Below, in pieces: positions 4,756-8,927 of a stretch of DNA of 8,927 nucleotides. A program made the position numbers and the translations under genes. Numbering within the stretch: the first letter of the stretch is position 1; each line of letters starts with the position of its first letter. The stretch lies in contig CALAFS010000273.1 of NCBI GenBank assembly GCA_937892405.1, forward strand, positions 1-8,927, in the 5' to 3' direction. A model generated the notes under the pieces. That model was not told the origin of the DNA, searched no databases, and was given only the letters and a program-made list of their open reading frames with translations. This stretch comes from an uncultured Clostridia bacterium. Lineage in GTDB: Bacteria; Bacillota; Clostridia; Oscillospirales; CAG-272.

Positions 4756-4944
4756 GGGGTCATCGTCCGGGATCGTGATTTTTTCGATAGTGAAGCCGCC
4801 GGAACGGTTCACGGAACCGTTCCGAAGGTTTCCGCCTATGGTGTCATAGGGGATTTCATACTTGTCTGCGAGGGTTTTCAGCGACGGGGAGAAGTCGAAC
4901 GGGAGCGAGAACGGAGTGAGATCGTACAGAACATAAAGCGTCAT
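4735..4944 (-). CDS. 69-aa protein coupled to rep, possible small DNA-binding protein
   Basis: The start ATG overlaps the rep stop in an ATGA junction, a sign of translational coupling. The N-terminus is MTLYVLYDLTPFSLPFDF. Residues 20-46 (from SPSLKTLADKYEIPY through GNLRNGSV) resemble a short helix-turn-helix, with LADKYEIPYDTI as first helix, turn and second helix. A beta-like end follows (GFTIEKITIP). A longer frame in the same phase (to 5391) lies inside rep and is a shadow. Location after the initiator suggests replication or copy-number control. A gV-type ssDNA-binding role is less likely given the helical motif. No family is recognised with certainty. Confidence 0.7.
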   Translation of the reverse strand: MTLYVLYDLTPFSLPFDFSPSLKTLADKYEIPYDTIGGNLRNGSVNRSGGFTIEKITIPDDDPLTNENF

Positions 4945-5861
4945 ATTTTTTGCCTCTCTATCCATGGTTTCAGAAGTTGTATGCTGTGAGCGTATAAGGT
5001 GAACGGGTCGAGGTTGAGCGAGACGGTGTCGGCGTCCGTCAAAAGTTGCTTGCGATATTTTGCTTTTGTTTTCGCGTCCATCATCGAAAGAGCCTTTTCG
5101 AGGTCTCCAGGGGAGAGCCGCGAGAGCGCGAAGAGTTTCCAGTCGTCGGAGGTATCTACCGTGGGGGCGCGGATCTTTACGGCGTTGAGGTGCGCGGCGG
5201 CTGTTGCGAAAGGTTCGAGGTCTTGCGGGGTGACAAGGTCGGAGGTGCGGAAGATCGTACGGGGGCGGATCGTGCACTCTATACGGAGGGTCTTTTCTAT
5301 GGCTTGTCCTTTGGCTTCCCTTTCCTCGTCCTTCTGATAGACTTTGACGCGTCCGGTTTCTGCCTTTGGTGCTATATAGAGTGTCTGGCACGAGGTCTTT
5401 CCGTACTTCATAATGTCGGCTTTTGTGTCAATGTGTACTTCGCGAAGGTCTGCACCGGGGAGGTCGTACGCTATATCAAACTTTTTGACTTCCGAGACGG
5501 TGAAAGCGAAATAACCGCAAAAGGATTCCCACACGATGGCGCCTGACTTATTCGGGTTGAATTCTACTTGAAACGCTTCGGGGATCTGTCGGGTTTCCTT
5601 GAAATCGCCGTTGTAGCTCTGTTCTATGTGGAAAGTGCCTTCGGGGTCGTCCTTCTTTCGTATGTCGTACCAGTAGCGGTAGCGAAACGGGGCGAGGCTC
5701 TCGCCCGCGTTCACGAGGTCGTACCCTGCGGGGAGTCGTAGGCTAATCCATGTGCTGACATAGTTGAAGAATGAGCCTTGAAAGTTTGCGGGTGCGCGTC
5801 GGATTCTTCCGCTGAACTTGATCTTGTCAAGAGAATAAAAAAAGGAACCGTGAACATTCAT
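4941..5861 (-). CDS. Rolling-circle replication initiator (Rep_trans / RstA-like)
   Basis: A 306-aa protein if started at ATG 5861. It would nick the double-stranded phage circle and prime rolling-circle synthesis of viral strands. Family-typical blocks are visible: KFDIAYDL (127-134), TLYIAPK (160-166), RVKVYQK (171-177) with Y175 as candidate nicking tyrosine, and LRIECTIR (192-199). This order fits the replication initiation factor family that includes pT181-type Rep and CTX-phi RstA. The frame extends upstream to a TTG at 5921 preceded by GAGGG, so a 326-aa form is possible; the ATG lacks a good ribosome site. Both starts lie in or next to the hairpin 5844-5890. Its last codons overlap the 69-aa gene. 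Confidence 0.85.
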   Translation of the reverse strand: MNVHGSFFYSLDKIKFSGRIRRAPANFQGSFFNYVSTWISLRLPAGYDLVNAGESLAPFRYRYWYDIRKKDDPEGTFHIEQSYNGDFKETRQIPEAFQVEFNPNKSGAIVWESFCGYFAFTVSEVKKFDIAYDLPGADLREVHIDTKADIMKYGKTSCQTLYIAPKAETGRVKVYQKDEEREAKGQAIEKTLRIECTIRPRTIFRTSDLVTPQDLEPFATAAAHLNAVKIRAPTVDTSDDWKLFALSRLSPGDLEKALSMMDAKTKAKYRKQLLTDADTVSLNLDPFTLYAHSIQLLKPWIERQKI

Positions 5862-5890
5862 GGATATAGTCCAAAAATGTTCACGGCTCC
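5844..5890 (-). promoter_or_regulatory. 15-bp hairpin enclosing the rep start codon (candidate nick site or operator)
   Basis: Arms 5844-5858 and 5876-5890 match at 14 of 15 positions (GGAGCCGTGAACATT on the minus strand against its partner), around a 17-nt loop that includes the ATG and a small GGA/TCC pairing. Rolling-circle Rep proteins commonly bind an inverted repeat near or in their own gene. It could equally hide the start codon in mRNA. Confidence 0.6.
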
Positions 5891-5918
5891 GAGTGGATAC
5901 CGTGTGTGTTGCCGTTCG

Positions 5919-6000
5919 CAATTACAAGCCCTCACGCTGTGGGTCGCTCTGCTCCGTCGTGTCCTCGCTTCGGGTACAAAATCAACCGTATTATTTTGTA
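5919..6000 (-). promoter_or_regulatory. Conserved rep-upstream control block with internal att-like inverted repeat
   Basis: Positions 5919-5989 are conserved in the mini-element (206-276). In phage sense, AGCG words recur at spacings of 21 and 10 bp. Beside them tacaaaat (5975-5982) and attttgta (5993-6000) form an inverted repeat with a 10-bp spacer. Its arms resemble those of the attachment site 50-80 bp away. Rep binding, origin function or an accessory recombination site are possible. Within 5922-6260 no gene is seen; the stretch holds this block, a terminator, attR and a host hairpin. Confidence 0.55.
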
Positions 6001-6016
6001 TGGAAGCGGAGAAGTT

Positions 6017-6038
6017 GAAAAACGGCTTGCCGTTTTTC
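6017..6038. terminator. Bidirectional terminator-like hairpin in the rep leader
   Basis: Gaaaaacggc (6017-6026) and gccgtttttc (6029-6038) are perfect inverted repeats, giving a G+C stem with a T-run on both strands. It lies between attR and rep. It would block read-through from the host into rep. In the circular phage it would sit in the leader of a transcript from the zot-end promoter. The mini-element lacks it. Confidence 0.65.
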
Positions 6039-6049
6039 TTCCGTATGCT

Positions 6050-6082
6050 TTCAAACAAAATAACCGATTTTGTATAATTGCT
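6050..6082. other. Right attachment site (attR)
   Basis: The right half, gattttgtataattgct (6066-6082), repeats 875-891. The left half, reading caaacaaaataac, comes from the phage and is matched by the mini-element's left end (56-75, inverted). Arms acaaaat and attttgt surround a cggtt centre on the minus strand, again a dif-like shape. Host sequence begins after 6082 and is intergenic, not a tRNA gene. Confidence 0.6.
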
Positions 6083-6143
6083 GCCTAAGTGATGAGCGCG
6101 CGTTTACTGTTCTTTCTTACGAAATGATCCGACAATAGAACGC

Positions 6144-6179
6144 CGCCGCGGGGTGAATCTTCCGATTCGCCCCGCGGCG
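6144..6179 (-). terminator. Strong 16-bp hairpin downstream of the zinc-ribbon gene
   Basis: Cgccgcggggtgaatc (6144-6159) pairs with 6164-6179 across a 4-nt TTCC loop, with a single G-T pair. The following minus-strand sequence is only moderately T-rich (gttctatt). It lies about 80 bp after the end of the 6261-6770 gene and 60 bp from attR. It probably terminates that gene. Confidence 0.55.
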
Positions 6180-6260
6180 AGGGATCTTTCGCAATGTGAA
6201 ATTCTTATGAAAACGCTTTATCTGTTTTTTGCGTTTTTCCTTGCGCGAAAATCGCGAGGA

Positions 6261-6770
6261 TCAGTGATTCTCTTCCCCTGTGGGGGTGGCAGTGAGTGCG
6301 GCGCCGCACTCGGTGCAGAATTTGCAATCCGGAGCGATCTTTGCACCGCAATGCGGGCAGGTACGGGAGAGCTCTCTGCCGCAGCTCTTACAGAAGCGGC
6401 TGTCTGCGTCGTTGACTGTGCCGCAAGTACAGGTTACGGTATCGCCGTCTTTCGTCTTCCCTTCTCTGCACGCGTTTGCAATATCCCTGATGGTCGGGGT
6501 GAGCTCGCTTCCCGCCTCTTTGACGACGGGAAGCCCCTCATTCTTGTTATAACGGAGGATCTCACCGCGGAAGCCGAAGGAAAGCGCGGCTAAACCGACG
6601 GCGATCAGCGGAAAACCGATGAAAAGGAGAAAGAACAGCTTCGGAAATCCGTCGCCGTAAATCGCGGTACTAAAAAAGTTAACAAAGCCGATAACGGCGC
6701 ACACAAGTCCCACGCCGAGACATACGGCGCCGAAAATTTTGATTTTCTTCTTGGTTTCTTCGTGTTTCAT
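6261..6770 (-). CDS. Double zinc-ribbon membrane protein
   Basis: A 169-aa protein with GGAGGAG 8 nt before ATG. Two membrane segments lie at about residues 11-33 and 44-66. After a linker come two zinc-ribbon knuckle pairs: CTCG with CKSCG, then CPHCG with CTECG, at about residues 113-158. Such 'zinc-ribbon domain' membrane proteins are common in Clostridia and have no settled function. The ribbons would face the cytoplasm or mediate contacts. It has its own perfect promoter and appears to be a single-gene unit. It is host, not phage, as it lies outside attR. Confidence 0.85.
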   Translation of the reverse strand: MKHEETKKKIKIFGAVCLGVGLVCAVIGFVNFFSTAIYGDGFPKLFFLLFIGFPLIAVGLAALSFGFRGEILRYNKNEGLPVVKEAGSELTPTIRDIANACREGKTKDGDTVTCTCGTVNDADSRFCKSCGRELSRTCPHCGAKIAPDCKFCTECGAALTATPTGEENH

Positions 6771-6800
6771 TCAGGCTTCTCCTCCCTGTGTTCTACCTGT

Positions 6801-6829
6801 ATTATAAACAATTCTTCAGGGGTTGTCAA
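6801..6829 (-). promoter_or_regulatory. Perfect sigma-A promoter of the zinc-ribbon gene
   Basis: TTGACA (6824-6829), a 17-bp spacer and TATAAT (6801-6806) on the minus strand, about 30 bp before the start codon. Confidence 0.85.
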
Positions 6830-6891
6830 GGGATTTTGGGACTTTGCTCTTTATGTTTATGCTTTGGAAACAAAAAATTTTCATTCCCCTC

Positions 6892-6920
6892 TTCCCTTTT
6901 ATCGACAGATATGGTATACT
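6892..6920 (+). promoter_or_regulatory. Extended -10 promoter of the 141-aa gene
   Basis: TGG-TATACT (6912-6920) is an extended -10 element. The -35 position, TTCCCT (6892-6897, 17-bp spacer), is weak, as is usual with extended -10 promoters. Confidence 0.6.
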
Positions 6921-6965
6921 GATACAAAGGGACAGCCCCGAATATTCGAAACGGAGAAACAGTTT

Positions 6966-7388
6966 ATGAGAAATCGCGTACTTACTCAAACAAACAAGGG
7001 AAAAATGCTTGCCATCGCGAGCGAGGTTTCCAAACTCATTGAAGCGGACAAAGATGTCGATGTCATCATGCCCGCCTATCCTTGCGACGGCGAACGCTTG
7101 ATCGTTATCGTCGCGACGGCGAAGCCCTCGATGCCCGACAGCTTTCAGCGTTTCATGCGTTCTCTGAAGCGCAGCGTGACCGCAAATGTTGCCTTTATCA
7201 TTGACGGAACACCCGAGAATGCGGCAAAGATCGTCGAGATGGCTAAAACGGGAAATACCAATGTCATGGAGGACAAGATCCTGTATCTTGCCGGAGGTCT
7301 TCCCTTCCGCTTCATGAAGAAGGTAACGCCCGAGGAAAGCGCAAAGGTCAAAGCTTGGGTCGAGGAGATCCGTGCGGCGATGGTCTGA
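6966..7388 (+). CDS. Conserved-looking hypothetical protein, 141 aa
   Basis: The start at 6966 (MRNRVLTQTNKGK) follows GGAG at 9 nt and fits the promoter; the frame is open upstream to 6762 but without support. The protein is soluble, with alternating beta and alpha segments: DVDVIMPAYP, GERLIVIVATAK, ANVAFIIDGTPENAAKIVEMAK, then an EESAKVKAWVEEI end helix. The pattern recalls a flavodoxin-like fold, with ATAKPSMPD in the place of a phosphate-binding loop, but key family motifs are not clear. Function unknown. It converges on the aspartate kinase gene with a shared terminator. Confidence 0.75.
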   Translation: MRNRVLTQTNKGKMLAIASEVSKLIEADKDVDVIMPAYPCDGERLIVIVATAKPSMPDSFQRFMRSLKRSVTANVAFIIDGTPENAAKIVEMAKTGNTNVMEDKILYLAGGLPFRFMKKVTPEESAKVKAWVEEIRAAMV

Positions 7389-7397
7389 TCGCATACA

Positions 7398-7435
7398 TAT
7401 AAAAAATGCGGGATAAAAGTCCCGCATTTTTTATA
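7398..7435. terminator. Bidirectional intrinsic terminator
   Basis: The arms 7398-7413 and 7420-7435 are perfect inverted repeats (tataaaaaatgcggga and its complement) around a 6-nt loop, with T-runs at both 3' sides. The hairpin starts 10 nt after the plus-strand gene and abuts the stop codon of the minus-strand aspartate kinase. Confidence 0.9.
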
Positions 7436-8752
7436 TCAGTCTTTCACGAATTCATGGTAAATCGCATTGGCGGCGGTGATATAATCGTTCGCGTCGATGC
7501 CGATGATGATATTCAACTCACAGGAGCCCTGGTCGATCATACGGACATTCACGCCGGCGTTCGCAAGGGCGGTAAAGACGCGGGCGGCGGTACCTTTTGC
7601 TTTTACCATGCCGCGTCCCACGACGGCGAGGAGCGCCATATTTTCCTCGACGAAGATATTGTCGGGGTTGACCGCCTTACAGATACCCGCCATGACATCG
7701 GCGCGCTTTGCCGTCAGCTCTTTGGTCGGGACGACAACGGTCATCGTATCAATGCCCGAAGGGAAATGCTCAAAGGAGATTCCCGCTTCCTCAATGACCT
7801 GAAGAACGCGTCTGCCGAAGCCGAGCTCGGCGTTCATCATATCCTTTTCAATGGTGATGGTGGAAAAGCCGACCTTCCCTGCGATCCCCGTGATAACATC
7901 GGGCGAGGACTCGTCGCAGGCGGGCAAAATAAGAGTTCCCTTCTCTTCCGGCGCGCCCGTGTTGCGGATATTGATCGGGATCTTGGAATACCGGACTGGA
8001 AAGATGGATTCTTCATGCAGGACGGTGGCGCCCATATAGGAAAGCTCCCGAAGCTCCTTATAAGTGATTTTCTCGATCACTTTCGGATTCTTGATGCACT
8101 TCGGATCCGCCATCAGGAAACCGGAGACATCGGTCCAGTTCTCATACATGGTAGCACCCGCCGCACGGGCAACGATCGAACCGGTAATATCGGAGCCACC
8201 ACGGGAGAAGGTCTTGATCGTACCGTTCGGCATCGAGCCGTAAAAGCCCGGAATGACGGCGTAGGGTGACTTCTGAAGATAGGTATGCAGGATATCGTTC
8301 GTTTTATCGGCGTCAAAGGAGCCGTCCTCACGGAAAAAGATCACCTTTTTCGCGTCGATGAAGTCAAAGCCCAGATATTTCGCAAGAATCATCGCGCTCA
8401 GGTATTCCCCGCGCGAGGCGATATAGTCCCTGCCGGAATTGTGCAGAAGGGAGAGACGGATTTTCTCAAAGACATCGGAGAGATCCATCTCCAGACCGAG
8501 ATCGGAGATGATGTCGCGGAAGCGACCGCAGATCTCCTCAAAGACTTCCGTAATATCTCTGTCGGCATTGGCGAGCTCGTAGCACTCGTAGAGAAGATCG
8601 GTGACTTTTACATCGGTGGAAAAGCGCTTTCCGGGTGCGGAGGCGACGATATAGCGGCGCTCCGGCTCGCTTTTGATAATTTCGGCGACCGCGCGAAAAT
8701 GATCCGCGTCGGCAAGTGATGTCCCGCCGAATTTCAGAACCTTCAGACTCAT
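7436..8752 (-). CDS. Aspartate kinase (aspartokinase)
   Basis: A 438-aa cytoplasmic enzyme that phosphorylates L-aspartate with ATP, the first step toward lysine (including diaminopimelate), threonine and methionine. The N-terminal amino-acid kinase domain opens with VLKFGGTS (5-12) and contains SRGEYLSAMIL, FSRGGSDITGS and WTDVSG, all typical. Two ACT domains occupy about residues 290-438 (from ITIEKDMMNAE; then LLAVVGRGMV through NVRMIDQGSCELNIIIGI), where feedback effectors bind. Length and single-polypeptide form resemble the monofunctional aspartokinase III type (B. subtilis YclM, E. coli LysC), not the alpha/beta overlapping type. The ribosome site is GGGAG, 6 nt from ATG. The leader is only about 25 nt, so no lysine riboswitch is present. 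Confidence 0.95.
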   Translation of the reverse strand: MSLKVLKFGGTSLADADHFRAVAEIIKSEPERRYIVASAPGKRFSTDVKVTDLLYECYELANADRDITEVFEEICGRFRDIISDLGLEMDLSDVFEKIRLSLLHNSGRDYIASRGEYLSAMILAKYLGFDFIDAKKVIFFREDGSFDADKTNDILHTYLQKSPYAVIPGFYGSMPNGTIKTFSRGGSDITGSIVARAAGATMYENWTDVSGFLMADPKCIKNPKVIEKITYKELRELSYMGATVLHEESIFPVRYSKIPINIRNTGAPEEKGTLILPACDESSPDVITGIAGKVGFSTITIEKDMMNAELGFGRRVLQVIEEAGISFEHFPSGIDTMTVVVPTKELTAKRADVMAGICKAVNPDNIFVEENMALLAVVGRGMVKAKGTAARVFTALANAGVNVRMIDQGSCELNIIIGIDANDYITAANAIYHEFVKD

Positions 8753-8781
8753 ATGCTGCTCCCATAAGATAAATATACTAT

Positions 8782-8810
8782 ATTATATGGGAAATCGCCC
8801 GGTTTGTCAA
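8782..8810 (-). promoter_or_regulatory. Perfect sigma-A promoter of the aspartate kinase gene
   Basis: TTGACA (8805-8810), a 17-bp spacer and TATAAT (8782-8787) on the minus strand, about 30 bp before the start codon. Confidence 0.85.
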
Positions 8811-8878
8811 GAGAAAATCGGGATTTTTCCTCGTTGTTGACGATTTGACAGAAAAATTACTTTGATAAACAGGCACAC

Positions 8879-8927
8879 ATGCTTTCGGCAGATGACATTC
8901 GCTTTTTGCCGTTCGTTTCCGACGCGT
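8879..8927 (+). CDS. Possible start of a divergent gene, cut by window end
   Basis: ATG at 8879 opens a frame (MLSADDIRFLPFVSDA) that is still open at the window edge, after only 16 codons. TTGACA- and TTGACG-like words upstream (about 8836-8850) could belong to a promoter, but no clear ribosome site is visible. Too short to identify. Confidence 0.3.
   Translation, partial: MLSADDIRFLPFVSDA

Larger units (their letters stand above)
875..6082 (-). mobile_element. Filamentous phage (inovirus-type) prophage, apparently complete, about 5.2 kb
   Basis: The 17-bp direct repeat gattttgtataattgct occurs at 875-891 and 6066-6082 and defines a 5,191-bp unit. Within it are the hallmark inovirus genes in a typical order: replication initiator, candidate ssDNA-binding protein, small major coat protein, long pIII-like adhesin, small membrane proteins and the Zot/pI morphogenesis ATPase. 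Nearly everything is on the minus strand with short or overlapping junctions and good ribosome sites. No frameshift is evident, so the element may be active. It lacks a secretin, as expected for a monoderm host, and lacks any integrase, transposase or clear repressor. Confidence 0.85.

Noticed and set aside
4735..5391. 218-codon minus-strand frame
   Set aside because: Most of it overlaps rep in another phase with low-complexity Arg/Pro-rich sequence; only the last 69 codons, starting at the ATGA junction, look real.
6050..6140. Integration into a tRNA gene
   Set aside because: No tRNA-like fold or conserved tRNA arms are seen at attR; the site is intergenic and dif-like.
7406..8269. 287-codon plus-strand frame
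   Set aside because: Shadow of the aspartate kinase gene on the opposite strand; it lacks start signals.
8753..8927. Lysine riboswitch before aspartate kinase
   Set aside because: The promoter lies only about 30 bp from the start codon, leaving no room for a riboswitch leader.
1..8927. CRISPR array or defence system
   Set aside because: No regularly spaced repeats, cas genes or known defence domains are visible.

Overview
The window holds a compact filamentous-phage (inovirus-type) prophage of about 5.2 kb, a much smaller related non-coding element next to it, and a stretch of ordinary chromosome. The host looks like a Gram-positive Firmicute, probably a Clostridia member. Promoters are near-consensus sigma-A type (TTGACA, 17-18 bp, TATAAT), Shine-Dalgarno sites are strong, the chromosomal genes are of clostridial style, and the phage has no outer-membrane secretin. 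The species cannot be named from this sequence.

Positions 1-873 contain no convincing gene. They form a mini-element whose 818-bp repeat unit starts and ends with an identical 55-bp sequence (1-55 and 819-873). It carries a copy of the phage's rep-upstream control region, a copy of the phage's intergenic hairpin module and several strong hairpins, all in the opposite orientation to the prophage. I read it as a miniphage or satellite that keeps only cis-acting DNA.

Positions 875-6082 are the prophage, bounded by a 17-bp direct repeat and encoded almost entirely on the minus strand. In phage order: a rolling-circle replication initiator (4941-5861), a 69-aa ORF coupled to it, an intergenic control region with long hairpins and a 39-aa ORF on the opposite strand, a candidate ssDNA-binding protein, the major coat protein, a pIII-like adhesin with coiled coil, a membrane protein with a Cys-rich tail, a pVI-like membrane protein, and the Zot/pI assembly ATPase. 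There is no integrase or transposase. The attachment sites look like inverted 11-bp arms around a 6-bp centre, so integration by host Xer recombinases is the likely route. The best promoter for rep lies at the far end of the element, just past zot. It would reach rep only when the phage is a circle.

Positions 6083-8927 are host DNA: a strong hairpin, a zinc-ribbon membrane protein, an unrecognised 141-aa protein, a shared bidirectional terminator, an aspartate kinase, and the start of a possible further gene at the edge. Two of these genes have textbook TTGACA-17-TATAAT promoters.
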